From Martinezella lusitana (GTDB taxonomy: Bacteria; Pseudomonadota; Alphaproteobacteria; Rhizobiales; Rhizobiaceae): a stretch of DNA of 64,000 bases. The position numbers and the translations under genes were made by a program. Below, one piece after another: positions 16,958-25,044 of this stretch. How positions within the stretch are numbered: position 1 is the first letter of the stretch; every line of letters begins with the position of its first letter. A model generated the notes under the pieces. That model saw only the letters and a program-made list of their open reading frames with translations, ran no database searches and was not told the DNA's origin. The DNA is taken from the NCBI RefSeq assembly GCF_010668395.1, contig NZ_WUEY01000029.1:1-64000 (forward strand), given 5' to 3'.

Positions 16958-16983
16958 CCTGCTGCCAGTATGCTGGCAGCAGG
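16958..16983. promoter_or_regulatory. Palindromic operator of the WYL regulator
   Basis: An exact 11-bp inverted repeat, cctgctgccag / ctggcagcagg, surrounds the centre tatg. It starts 12 bp upstream of the regulator ATG and 66 bp before the divergent VOC gene. Similar ctgccag...ctggcag palindromes occur upstream of YafY-type regulators, so it is read as the operator. Confidence 0.65.
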
Positions 16984-17048
16984 GACATGCGACAAGAGCC
17001 TTCGAGCCGACAAAGAGAGAGTGTGCCGGCCTTTTGAAGGAGTATCCG

Positions 17049-17447
17049 ATGAAATTAGCATCCACGCGCCTGATCGCCGCCGACATCAAAAAGGTCGTCA
17101 GCTTTTATGAGATGATTACGGGCCAGGCGGCAGAGTGGCTGGCGCCGGTCTTTGCCGAGATCGTTACCCCGGCGGCGGCGCTCGCGATCGGAAGCGCCGA
17201 GACGGTCGCCCTGTTCCGCGAAGGGAGCGCCGAACCCTGTGCCAATCGCTCCGTTATCATCGAATTCCAGGTCGACGATGTCGATGCAGAATTCGCCCGG
17301 CTGAAGGACAAGGTGGAGGTTGTACACGAACCGAAGCTGATGCCATGGGGCAACCGGGCAGGACAGATTCGCGATCCCGAGGGGACGCTCGTCAGCCTCT
17401 ACACACCCGTCACCGACTTTGCGAAACAGCGTTTTGCGGGGCGGTGA
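17049..17447 (+). CDS. VOC-family protein under WYL control
   Basis: The 132-residue single-domain VOC protein begins KLASTRLIAADIKKVVSFYE (first module) and has IEFQVDDVDAEFARLKDKVE opening the second. It ends with QIRDPEGTLVSLYTPV, in which the family's terminal metal ligand Glu is replaced by Ser or Leu (LVSLY rather than LIELY). A non-enzymatic binding role is therefore possible. ATG 17049 has GAAGGAG upstream; an in-frame TTG at 17034 is less likely. It faces the WYL regulator across its palindrome, suggesting induction when the regulator binds an effector. The family includes antibiotic-binding and dioxygenase-like proteins; the function is unknown. Confidence 0.83.
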   Translation: MKLASTRLIAADIKKVVSFYEMITGQAAEWLAPVFAEIVTPAAALAIGSAETVALFREGSAEPCANRSVIIEFQVDDVDAEFARLKDKVEVVHEPKLMPWGNRAGQIRDPEGTLVSLYTPVTDFAKQRFAGR

Positions 17448-17892
17448 TCGTCCCTGGCCTTGCGAAGGGTGGGGACATCCCGTGCGCGGTCAATGGCTCG
17501 CTGGGCGCCCTTCTTGAGCTGCTTGCAAGAGGCTTCCGCCATGTTCCGCGGCGCGCCTGTGCATGAAGCGACTTGCGGATCGATGATGCCGGCCGATCGA
17601 CGGCATCGTTTGTCCCCGGTGATGTCTTCGTCGTATTGCCGGTGTGGCTAATTGGCCAAGCAACGATGATATCTGCTTATTTGTCATGTTTGTCCGGCAG
17701 ATTGGAAATTAGCTGTCGACTGGATAACCGAGCTTATCGAAGCTGCTCTTTTGCGATTTGAATGCGGCTCCTGTTCACTTTCGAGTGGTTCGGCCATGAG
17801 AATTGAGTATTGTCGATTGCAACGGCCCGCCCTTGATCTGGCGGTTGAGGCTGCCTTCAAAAATAGGGCCTGTTATTGATAAGCGAGGAAAC
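17448..17892. other. Intergenic region with a possible 47-codon minus-strand relic
   Basis: Some 445 bp with no firm gene. On the minus strand an ATG near 17542 opens a short frame (MAEASCKQLKKGAQRAIDRA and onward) that runs into the end of the VOC gene and stops opposite its last codons. It lacks a clear ribosome binding site and was not recognised. The right part, from about 17640, is A+T-richer and should contain the promoter of the aldolase gene at 17893. Confidence 0.4.
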
Positions 17893-18690
17893 ATGACAAC
17901 GACTGACATTAACGGTTTTGCCGGACGCCTGAAGCGCCGCGAGAATGGCGGCATGATTGCGGCCTGGGTCGGTACGCCCGATCCGATGTTGGTCAATCAT
18001 CTCGCGCAGGAAGATTTCAATACCGTCGTGCTCGACATGCAGCATGGCATGTGGGACATGGCGTCCGCCGCCAGCGGCGTTGCCCATGTGAGGCTTGCAG
18101 GCAAGCCGGCGATTGCCCGCATCCCGGTCGGCGATTTTGCTTCCGCCTCGCGCCTTCTGGATGCCGGCGCTTCCGCCATCATCGCGCCGATGATCAATTC
18201 CGCCGACGATGCGCGCGCCCTGGTGAAGGCGACGAAATATCCGCCGCTCGGTGAGCGCAGCTGGGGGCCTTCGCTTGCTCTCAATCATTTTGGCATTCCT
18301 GCCGAAGACTATCTGCAGAGCGCCAACAGCCTGACCGTGACCATCGCCATGGTGGAAACCCGCACGGCGCTCGATGCGATCGACGAGATTCTTGCCGTTG
18401 ACGGCATCGACGGCATCTTCGTCGGCCCGTCCGATCTGTCGATCGCGCTTTCGAATGGCGCGCGGCTTGCGCCCGACAGTGCTGCAATCGATCAGGCGCT
18501 TGCCACCGCGCTCGCGCGTTGCCGCGCCCACGGCAAGGTCATCTGCGCTTTCGGCAGCGATGGAGACCGCGCCGGGCAATATCTGAAACTTGGCCTCGAT
18601 CTCGTCATTGCCGGCACTGAAACGGCACAGCTGCGCGCCGGCGCGCGCACGGCCATTCAGGCGGCTCGCAAGATCGCGGACCAAAGCTAA
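17893..18690 (+). CDS. HpcH/HpaI-family aldolase
   Basis: The 265-residue class II pyruvate-dependent aldolase belongs to the HpcH/HpaI/citrate-lyase-beta family. Signatures are VVLDMQHGMWD near residue 43 (usually E-H-G; here Q-H-G at the catalytic base), IARIPVGDFASASRLLDAGA near 75 with AIIAPMINSADDA, and MVETRTALDAIDEI followed by GIDGIFVGPSDLSIALS near 155-185. The metal ligand Glu is in MVETR. Such enzymes cleave 2-keto-3-deoxy sugar acids or 4-hydroxy-2-oxo acids to pyruvate and an aldehyde. ATG 17893 follows GCGAGGAAAC. It stands alone between an intergenic region and a 15-bp-stem terminator, so it is monocistronic. The exact substrate is not inferable. Confidence 0.88.
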   Translation: MTTTDINGFAGRLKRRENGGMIAAWVGTPDPMLVNHLAQEDFNTVVLDMQHGMWDMASAASGVAHVRLAGKPAIARIPVGDFASASRLLDAGASAIIAPMINSADDARALVKATKYPPLGERSWGPSLALNHFGIPAEDYLQSANSLTVTIAMVETRTALDAIDEILAVDGIDGIFVGPSDLSIALSNGARLAPDSAAIDQALATALARCRAHGKVICAFGSDGDRAGQYLKLGLDLVIAGTETAQLRAGARTAIQAARKIADQS

Positions 18691-18757
18691 CCCTTACAGG
18701 CTTGTCCAAGGAATTTCTGGACAGGCTGATACGCACCCTGCGATCCCGAACAATAGT

Positions 18758-18794
18758 TTTGGACCTGCCGCTATCAAGCAGCGGCAGGTCCAAA
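18758..18794. terminator. Strong hairpin after the aldolase gene
   Basis: A perfect 15-bp stem (tttggacctgccgct / agcggcaggtccaaa) has loop atcaagc. It lies 68 bp after the aldolase stop and just beyond the stop of the minus-strand small gene at 18830, so it can end transcription from both sides. A short T-run flanks the left arm, which favours the minus-strand direction. Confidence 0.75.
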
Positions 18795-18829
18795 CGTTTA
18801 TGGTATCGAGCGACGGGCGTTTAGCCCCG

Positions 18830-18976
18830 TCAGTTTACGAGTTTTACGAAGCAGGGATTATACGACTCTTCGCCGCATCCGCCGCGGGCTTTTGCCGGCG
18901 TGATTGTATTCTGCGTGGCGATCAGCACGAGCGCGACGGCAATGACGGTCAATACGGTCTTGGTGTACTTATCCAT
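18830..18976 (-). CDS. Small secreted cysteine-containing peptide (48 residues)
   Basis: This gene reads MDKYTKTVLTVIAVALVLIA followed by TQNTITPAKARGGCGEESYN and PCFVKLVN. The first 30 residues look like a signal peptide (two lysines, a hydrophobic core, then a possible AKA cleavage site), leaving a mature part of about 18 residues with two cysteines (positions 34 and 42). The ATG is preceded by GGGGGGAACTC, a good ribosome binding site. It stops at TGA 18830-18832, 36 bp before a strong terminator. Its function is not known; similar small proteins of this layout occur in rhizobia. A periplasmic disulfide-bonded peptide or a membrane-tethered one is possible. Confidence 0.7.
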   Translation of the reverse strand: MDKYTKTVLTVIAVALVLIATQNTITPAKARGGCGEESYNPCFVKLVN

Positions 18977-19181
18977 GAGTTCCCCCCGATGATGGAATGA
19001 CTAACAATGTGCACTTTAAAATTGCTTTTCTGAATGCTGGCTGAATATTGATGCTTAAGGTTGTGTCCTGTATGGCCTGCCGACATCAGATCGACAGCCC
19101 AGGCACGCAGCTCTTCCTCTTCTACTTTGATCGCAGCCTGCGCTTGCATCATCACCCGCCTGCGGGCATTCTCGCGCCGAT

Positions 19182-20270
19182 ATGGCGGAGCGGAATGATT
19201 TGTCGAAGGTGCAGGGATTGGCGGTAGGACGCGGCTTGCGGCGCGAAGCAGGTCAGCGCGTGACCTTGCGAACGGTTGCGACGGCTCTTGGCCTTTCGGT
19301 CACAACCGTTAGCCGCGCGTTGAAGGAAGGTCCCGAGGTCAATCGCGAGACGATCGAACTCGTCAAGCGCGTAGCGGGCGAGCTCGGCTACCGCCCCAAT
19401 CTCGGCGGCATCAATCTTCGTACCGGCAAGACCCACGCCATCGGCATCGTGCTGCCGTTCGGGCGAGAAGGGGAAATGAATATCGTCGTCGCCTCGCTGA
19501 TCGAGGGCGCTTCGCGCTACATGAAGGCACGAGGCTACCGCACGACGATCGTACCGCAGCTGCAGGCGGATGATCCGTTGGCGACCGTGCGCGATATCGT
19601 CGAGGAGGGATCGGTCGACGGCATCGTCATCACGCACACGACCCCGCAGGACGATCGCGTCAAATATCTGCTTGAAACCGGTATGCCCTTCGTCACCTTC
19701 GGCCGAACCGAGCTTTTGAGCGTTCATCCGAGCATCGATCTCGATCATGAGGAAATCGGCGCGCAGGCGGCTCGCCTGCTTCTCGATGCGGGTCATCCGA
19801 TGCCGTTGCTGATCGCGCCCAGCGATCAATTCACCTACAGCCTGCAATTCGTGCGCGGCTGGCGCAGGACCTTTGCCGAACGCCATCTGCACGTCCCGGA
19901 CAATTGCATTCATTTCACCGCGGCAACGCCGGACAATGGTCGCGAGATGGCAAGGCGCATAGCGGCCCAGAACCCGGAAGCGACCGCTGCTTTCGTGGCG
20001 AGCGAAGAGGCCGCGCTCGGCTTCCTCGCGGGCTTGCGCGATGCGGGGCGGCAGGCCGGCAGCAATTTCGCCCTGATCACCTATGGCGGCACGGCATTGC
20101 CGGATTTCTTCAATCCGCCTCTCAGCACCTTCTATTACTCGAACCATGCCATAGGCGAGCGGTTGGCCGCCTTCCTGCATCGGGCGATCGCCGGCGAGGA
20201 CCCCGCTGAGTTGCGTGAAATCGTCAGCGCCGCATTCGTGGATCATCAGAGTCAGATACGTCACGGATAA
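19182..20270 (+). CDS. LacI-family repressor of the 20514-27041 sugar cluster
   Basis: The 362-residue regulator has its LacI HTH at about residues 27-75, VTLRTVATALGLSVTTVSRA, followed by the hinge region and a type I periplasmic-binding-like sensor (THAIGIVLPFGREGEMNIVV, then FVTFGRTELLSVHPSIDLDHE). The N terminus is about 20 residues longer than usual. ATG 19182 has no clear ribosome binding site and a TTG seven codons in (19200) is an alternative. Downstream are two perfect CGTAACGTTACG palindromes and an isomerase/dehydrogenase/ABC cluster on the same strand, so it should repress that cluster until a sugar binds. Confidence 0.88.
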   Translation: MAERNDLSKVQGLAVGRGLRREAGQRVTLRTVATALGLSVTTVSRALKEGPEVNRETIELVKRVAGELGYRPNLGGINLRTGKTHAIGIVLPFGREGEMNIVVASLIEGASRYMKARGYRTTIVPQLQADDPLATVRDIVEEGSVDGIVITHTTPQDDRVKYLLETGMPFVTFGRTELLSVHPSIDLDHEEIGAQAARLLLDAGHPMPLLIAPSDQFTYSLQFVRGWRRTFAERHLHVPDNCIHFTAATPDNGREMARRIAAQNPEATAAFVASEEAALGFLAGLRDAGRQAGSNFALITYGGTALPDFFNPPLSTFYYSNHAIGERLAAFLHRAIAGEDPAELREIVSAAFVDHQSQIRHG

Positions 20271-20314
20271 GCAGCGCTGCGACTTGCAATGTGAGGAGAT
20301 GCCCGGAAGTTATT

Positions 20315-20326
20315 CGTAACGTTACG
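20315..20326. promoter_or_regulatory. LacI-type operator O1 (CGTAACGTTACG)
   Basis: A perfect 12-bp palindrome with the central CG step typical of LacI/GalR operators. It lies 44 bp after the LacI-gene stop and 199 bp before the isomerase start. A second identical copy is 88 bp downstream. Confidence 0.8.
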
Positions 20327-20402
20327 GATTATGAAATTCCGTCTGTATATCATGCAGGAAGGCGAAAAATATCGCATTGACAGCGGCCTTCTTTTCTATA
20401 AT

Positions 20403-20414
20403 CGTAACGTTACG
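20403..20414. promoter_or_regulatory. LacI-type operator O2 (CGTAACGTTACG)
   Basis: The second exact copy of the operator core; here the palindrome extends outwards as AATTCGTAACGTTACGATT when read on the minus strand, apart from one base. It lies 99 bp before the GTG start at 20514. Twin sites 88 bp apart (about eight helical turns) allow looping by a LacI tetramer or two dimers flanking the promoter. Confidence 0.8.
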
Positions 20415-20513
20415 AATTGCCGGATACGGGTGAGGAGACCACCGGCAAGGGATATCGATGTAAGAGCGGAGGCCATGCCTCAGGCATCGCGCCGCATTCC
20501 AAGGGAGGATGAC

Positions 20514-21443
20514 GTGAGCGACGGCTCGCTTTTTTTCGGATCGCCAATTTGGACCTTCAATTGGAACCCGCCCTACCAGGCGCCGCTCAGGCGGCTTGCC
20601 CGCACGGGCTGCAAGGGTTTTGAGCTGACCGCATGGTCGGTGGATATGCTGGCCTATTATACGCCCGAGACCATTCGCGAATTGAAGGGGATTGCCGACG
20701 GAGAAGGGTTGGTGCTCACCAATTTCTTCTTCAATCTGCCGTTCAGCCGCGCCGCGGATGCCGCCGTTTCGACGGTCGATCTGGATGGCTACAAGCGCGG
20801 AATGGATGTGGCGGCTGCAATCGGCGCGCCGATCGTCACCAGCATGACGCCCTATCCGTTCCAGTCCGACGTCAAGCCGATCCTGCAACGTCCGATTTCG
20901 CAGGAATGGAGCGCTGCCGTCGAGCCGCAGTGGGACTGGACAGGCGAATATGATGCCGTGGTCGAGGGGTTCGCCCGGGGTTGCGAGATTGCTGCTGCCG
21001 TCGGCCTGCGGGTCGCGATCGAGCCGCACCCTTATCGCTGGGTCAGTTCCGGCCAGGGGATGCTGCGCCTGATCGAGCGCACCGGCGCTGCCAATCTGGG
21101 CCTCAATTTCGATCCCAGCCATCTCTTTCCCGCCGGCGACATGCCGCATTATGTCGTGCTGGCGCTCGGCAAGCGCATCTTCAACACGCATTTTTCCGAT
21201 AATGAGGGCCATACGAACGCCCACTGGCGGCCAGGGCGGGGCAAGATCGACTGGAAGGCGATCTTTGCAGCGCTGCGGGCCATCGGTTATTCCGGTCCGA
21301 TCACGCTCGAGCTGGAAGATGCGCCGGGGGCCTCGCACTGGACGCATTTCCGGGAAGCGACACCGGAATTCGACGACGAGATGCGGCGCGGCATGAGTTA
21401 TCTGCGCGCCGCTGCCGCCGAGCTTGATATCATCATTTCCTAG
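20514..21443 (+). CDS. Sugar phosphate isomerase/epimerase (TIM barrel)
   Basis: The 309-residue xylose-isomerase-like TIM-barrel protein starts at GTG 20514 behind AAGGGAGGATGAC; a longer open frame to 20331 would run through the operator and is rejected. Key segments are GFELTAWSVDML near residue 40, GLRVAIEPHPYRWV near 168 (Glu metal ligand), LGLNFDPSHLFPAGDMPHYV near 200, THFSDNEGHTNAHWRPGRG near 230 and PITLELEDAPG near 265. These supply the Glu-Asp-His-Glu metal set of the fold. It precedes a Gfo/Idh/MocA dehydrogenase by 10 bp, so the pair probably interconverts and oxidises a sugar or inositol derivative imported by the ABC system downstream. Confidence 0.87.
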   Translation: MSDGSLFFGSPIWTFNWNPPYQAPLRRLARTGCKGFELTAWSVDMLAYYTPETIRELKGIADGEGLVLTNFFFNLPFSRAADAAVSTVDLDGYKRGMDVAAAIGAPIVTSMTPYPFQSDVKPILQRPISQEWSAAVEPQWDWTGEYDAVVEGFARGCEIAAAVGLRVAIEPHPYRWVSSGQGMLRLIERTGAANLGLNFDPSHLFPAGDMPHYVVLALGKRIFNTHFSDNEGHTNAHWRPGRGKIDWKAIFAALRAIGYSGPITLELEDAPGASHWTHFREATPEFDDEMRRGMSYLRAAAAELDIIIS

Positions 21444-21453
21444 AGGCAATTCA

Positions 21454-22575
21454 ATGAGCACTCAGCCCATGAAAGTCGGCATCGTCGGCGCCGGCAATAT
21501 CAGCGCCACCTATGTCGCGACCCTGCATATGTTCGATTTCATTCGCGTGAAGTCGGTCTACGATCTCTACGACACGTCGGCGCGGAAGCTCGCCGATCAG
21601 TTCGGCATCGAAGCCGTCGCGCTCGATGCGATGCTTTCCGACCCGGAAATCGGCCTGATCATCAATCTGACGACGCCGGTCTCGCATTATGCCATCAGCA
21701 AGAAGGCGCTTCTCGCCGGCAAGCATGTCTATTCGGAAAAGCCGCTTGGCGTCTCCATGGCCGAGGCCGAGGAGCTGATGTCGATCGCCCGGGCAGGAGA
21801 TTTGCGGCTCGGCTGCGCTCCCGACACTTTCCTCGGCGGCGGCCACCAGCTGACCCGCCGGCTTCTGGACGAGGGGCGCATCGGCAAGACGATCTCCGCC
21901 ACCGCCATGCTGCTCCTGCCCGGCCATGAGCACTGGCATCCCAACCCTGCCTTCTTCTACGGTCGCGGCGGCGGCCCGATGCTCGATGTCGGTCCCTATT
22001 ACGTCACCAACCTGATTGCTCTGCTCGGCCCCGTGCGCGAGATTTTCGGAACCGCCAAGATCACCCGCATCGAACGCACGGTAAAAACCGACCCTCATCG
22101 CGGCGAAACGATCAAGGTGCTGGTGCCGACGCATCTGACAGGGGTGATGGAATTCCACAGCGGCGCGACCGTCACCATCGCCACCAGCTTCGATGTCATC
22201 AAGCACAAGCATAATCAGATCGAGCTCTACGGCTCCGAAGGGACGATGGTGACGCCGGATCCGAACAACTTTACCGGAAAGGTCGAGATATTCCGCGATG
22301 GCGGCGAGGACTGGGAAGAGATCCCCGTCGATCACCCCTATACGGAAGGCGTGCCCGGACATCTCGGACTGCGCGGACTGGGAGCCGCGGAAATGGTGGA
22401 TTCCCTTCGCTCCGGACGGCAGCATCGCGTATCGTCGGAACTGGCATTCCATGCACTGGAGGTCATGACCGCGTTCGAACGCTCGGCCCAGTCGCGCAGG
22501 GTGGTTGCAATTCACAGCAGCTGCGGTCGTCCCGACCCGATATCGCCTGCAATTAAAGAGGGACGTTTCGTATAG
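21454..22575 (+). CDS. Gfo/Idh/MocA-family oxidoreductase
   Basis: The 373-residue dehydrogenase has an N-terminal Rossmann fold (KVGIVGAGNISATYVATLHM) and the family EKP motif in HVYSEKPLGVSMAEAEEL near residue 95, where the lysine is catalytic. The C-terminal substrate domain includes GGGPMLDVGPYYVTNLIALL near 175, with the conserved Asp and Tyr region. It uses NAD(P) to oxidise or reduce sugars or inositols. The ATG has AGAGG upstream and is 10 bp after the isomerase stop. It is followed by a 209-bp gap before the binding protein gene, so the ABC genes may have an additional promoter. Confidence 0.9.
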   Translation: MSTQPMKVGIVGAGNISATYVATLHMFDFIRVKSVYDLYDTSARKLADQFGIEAVALDAMLSDPEIGLIINLTTPVSHYAISKKALLAGKHVYSEKPLGVSMAEAEELMSIARAGDLRLGCAPDTFLGGGHQLTRRLLDEGRIGKTISATAMLLLPGHEHWHPNPAFFYGRGGGPMLDVGPYYVTNLIALLGPVREIFGTAKITRIERTVKTDPHRGETIKVLVPTHLTGVMEFHSGATVTIATSFDVIKHKHNQIELYGSEGTMVTPDPNNFTGKVEIFRDGGEDWEEIPVDHPYTEGVPGHLGLRGLGAAEMVDSLRSGRQHRVSSELAFHALEVMTAFERSAQSRRVVAIHSSCGRPDPISPAIKEGRFV

Positions 22576-22784
22576 GCTGCGCTATAAAGTTGGGAAAATG
22601 CAGTCCTTTCGGACTGTGGGCTTGACGAAGGGGCATGCCTGAGAAAGCATTGCCTGCTTGCCGAAGGGAATGGAGGCCCGACGGCACGGTTTTGGAGGAT
22701 CGTTGAATTCGGCATCCGATGTCTGGGGACGGCGGCGGCTGAACACAGGCGTTGGAGAACGCAATCAAAAAGGAGGAGGAACGT

Positions 22785-24032
22785 ATGCGTAAATTGATGA
22801 TGGCATTGGTTGGCGCCACGGCGCTGGTCGCTACGAGCGTGACCGGCGCGCTTGCCGATGGCAAGAAAGCCGAAGTTCTGCATTGGTGGACTTCCGGCGG
22901 CGAAGCCGCCGCCGTGAAGGAACTGGCCAAGGCCTTCAATGACGCCGGCGGCGAATGGGTGGATACTGCGATTGCAGGATCCGGCTCGACGGCTCGTCCG
23001 ATCGGCATCAACCGCATCATCGGCGGTAATCCGCCGACGGCCATGCAGTTCAACACCGGCACGCAGATGAATGAATTGGCCCAGCAAGGCCTGCTGCGGT
23101 CGCTCGATGATCTTGCCAAGGAACAGGATTGGAAATCGGTTCTGACGCCGGCCTTCTATCAGGCCATCCAATTTCAGGGTCATATCTACGGCGCTCCGAT
23201 CAATGACCATGGCCAGAACTGGGTCTTTTATTCCAAGGCCGTCTTCACGAAGGCGGGCGTGACGGAAGAGCCGAAGACCTGGGATGAAATGTTTGCGGCG
23301 CTCGACAAGATCAAGGCCGCCGGCCTGATCCCGGTCGCCGTCGGCGGTCAGCCCTGGCAGCTGCAGTCGATGTTCAACGCCATCCTGCTTGGGGAAGGCG
23401 GCAAGGAACTCTACGGCAAGGTGTGGAAGGATCTCGACACGGATGCCGTGAAGTCCGACAAGTTCAAGCATGTGGCCGAAGTCTTCGCCAAGCTGCGCAA
23501 CTATCAGGATCCTGGCAGCCCGAACCGCGACTGGAACGTAGCGACCGGTATGCTGGTGGACGGCAAGGCGGGTATCCAGTTCATGGGTGACTGGGCAAAG
23601 GGTGAATTCATTCATGCCGGCCTCGTCGCCGACAAGGATTTCGGCTGCATTCTCGGACCGGGCGAATCCAACTTCATGATGGGCGGCGATATCTTCGTCT
23701 TCCCGGTCCTGAAGGACAAGACGGCGATCGACGCACAGACCCTGCTGGCAACGGTCATCATGTCGAAGGAGGGCCAGCTTGCCTTCAACTCCAAGAAGGG
23801 TTCCGTGCCCGTGCGTCTTGATGTCGATACGTCGAAGCTCGACGCCTGCGCTCAGAAGGGTCTGAACGCGCTCAAGGATCCGAGCCGCCAGATCCTTGCA
23901 CCGGATGTGCTGACCCCGCAGGACATCGTCCAGACCGAAGGCGACCTTATCGCTCAATACTGGACGACGCCCAGCATGACGGCAGACCAGTTCGCCGATC
24001 AGTTCGCACAGGTGATTGAACAGGCGAAGTAA
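22785..24032 (+). CDS. Carbohydrate ABC transporter substrate-binding protein
   Basis: The 415-residue solute-binding protein is of the CUT1 type, similar to glucose/mannose-binding proteins such as Pseudomonas GtsA. A Sec signal peptide (MRKLMMALVGATALVATSVT, cleavage likely after ALA) precedes KAEVLHWWTSGGEAAAVKEL, the family's first strand and helix. GAPINDHGQNWVFYSKAVF near residue 143 and GIQFMGDWAKGEF near 265 are further family segments. ATG 22785 follows AGGAGGAGGAACGT. It opens the transporter part of the LacI cluster, and a perfect hairpin follows 20 bp after its stop. Two cysteines in the C-terminal half may form a disulfide. The sugar is unknown. Confidence 0.9.
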   Translation: MRKLMMALVGATALVATSVTGALADGKKAEVLHWWTSGGEAAAVKELAKAFNDAGGEWVDTAIAGSGSTARPIGINRIIGGNPPTAMQFNTGTQMNELAQQGLLRSLDDLAKEQDWKSVLTPAFYQAIQFQGHIYGAPINDHGQNWVFYSKAVFTKAGVTEEPKTWDEMFAALDKIKAAGLIPVAVGGQPWQLQSMFNAILLGEGGKELYGKVWKDLDTDAVKSDKFKHVAEVFAKLRNYQDPGSPNRDWNVATGMLVDGKAGIQFMGDWAKGEFIHAGLVADKDFGCILGPGESNFMMGGDIFVFPVLKDKTAIDAQTLLATVIMSKEGQLAFNSKKGSVPVRLDVDTSKLDACAQKGLNALKDPSRQILAPDVLTPQDIVQTEGDLIAQYWTTPSMTADQFADQFAQVIEQAK

Positions 24033-24051
24033 GCTTCGATCGACATCCATG

Positions 24052-24075
24052 CGGCGGCAGGCACTCCTGCCGCCG
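24052..24075 (+). terminator. Intra-operon hairpin after the sugar-binding protein
   Basis: A perfect 10-bp stem (cggcggcagg / cctgccgccg) with tetraloop cact lies between the binding-protein stop (24032) and the permease start (24106). No T-run follows, so it probably stabilises the upstream message or attenuates read-through, giving more binding protein than permease. Confidence 0.65.
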
Positions 24076-24105
24076 GCTTCCATGAATGCTGAGAAGGAGC
24101 GCGCC

Positions 24106-25044
24106 ATGAGCACCTCAGACACGAGCGCCGCCGCCGTAAAGACGGTTGTCGCGCCTGCGAGCGCAAGCCGCAGGAGGATCCATCTTTCGCCCTATCTGGC
24201 CCTGTTCCCGGCTTTCGCCATCGTGCTTCTGGCCTATGTCGTCACCGTCGTCTGGAACATCTGGATATCGTTTACGGACAGCAAGGTGCTGCCGGTCAAC
24301 ATCTTCGTCGGCACGAAACAGTATGAGCGACTGTTTGCGACAGCGCGCTGGCTGATATCACTACAGAATGTCGTGGTCTTCGGCGTGCTGTTCATTGCCG
24401 GTTGTCTGATCCTCGGCTTTCTGCTCGCCGTTGCGCTCGACCAGAAGGTCCGCTTCGAAAATACCTTCCGCACGATCTTTCTCTATCCTTTCGCGATGTC
24501 GTTCATCGTTACCGGCCTGGTCTGGCAGTGGATCATGAATCCGACGCTCGGCCTGCAGAAGGTTGCAGACAGCATCGGTTTTACGTGGTTCCGCTTCGAC
24601 TGGATCGTCCAGAGCGATCTCGCCCTCTACGTCATCGTGCTTGCCGGCATCTGGCAATCGACGGGCCTGGTCATGGCAATCATGCTGGCGGGGCTGCGCG
24701 GCGTCGATCGCGAATTGTGGAAGGCGACGCGCATCGACGGCATACCGAGCTGGCGGGTCTATCTCCATATCGTCATCCCGATCCTGCGGCCGACCATCAT
24801 CACCGCCAGCGTGCTTCTGGCGATCGCGGTCGTCAGGGTCTACGAGCTGGTTCTGGCGACGACAGGCGGCGGCCCTGGCATATCGACCGAAGTGCCCGGG
24901 AAATTCATCATGGATTACCTTTTCGGGCGCGGCAATATCGCGCTTGCGACGGGAGCATCGACGGTGATGTTCATCACGGTGGTCATCCTGGTGACGCCGT
25001 GGCTCTATTATGAATATTTCCGCGAAAAGCCGAGGGGGAACTGA
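24106..25044 (+). CDS. Sugar ABC transporter permease (MalF-like)
   Basis: The 312-residue inner-membrane protein has six predicted helices, the first at about residues 30-50 (YLALFPAFAIVLLAYVVTVV). The cytoplasmic EAA-type loop is at LWKATRIDGIPSWRVYLHIV near 206, which docks to the ATPase. ATG 24106 with GAAGGAGCGCGCC upstream is chosen; an open frame continues upstream but lacks a ribosome binding site and would read through the hairpin. The gene overlaps the next permease by 1 bp (TGATG), so the two are translationally coupled. Confidence 0.9.
   Translation: MSTSDTSAAAVKTVVAPASASRRRIHLSPYLALFPAFAIVLLAYVVTVVWNIWISFTDSKVLPVNIFVGTKQYERLFATARWLISLQNVVVFGVLFIAGCLILGFLLAVALDQKVRFENTFRTIFLYPFAMSFIVTGLVWQWIMNPTLGLQKVADSIGFTWFRFDWIVQSDLALYVIVLAGIWQSTGLVMAIMLAGLRGVDRELWKATRIDGIPSWRVYLHIVIPILRPTIITASVLLAIAVVRVYELVLATTGGGPGISTEVPGKFIMDYLFGRGNIALATGASTVMFITVVILVTPWLYYEYFREKPRGN

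Noticed and set aside
18949..19155. Minus-strand 68-codon frame between the small peptide gene and lacI
   Set aside because: It covers the ribosome binding site of the 48-residue gene in another frame, has no ribosome binding site of its own and no recognisable product.
20331..20513. In-frame upstream extension of the isomerase gene from 20331
   Set aside because: It would translate through the second LacI operator and the likely promoter, and the GTG at 20514 has a strong ribosome binding site and the right family N terminus.
22601..22616. Small hairpin cagtcc-tttc-ggactg as a terminator before the sugar-binding protein
   Set aside because: The stem is only 6 bp with no T-run; it could be a leader structure, but the support is too weak to list.
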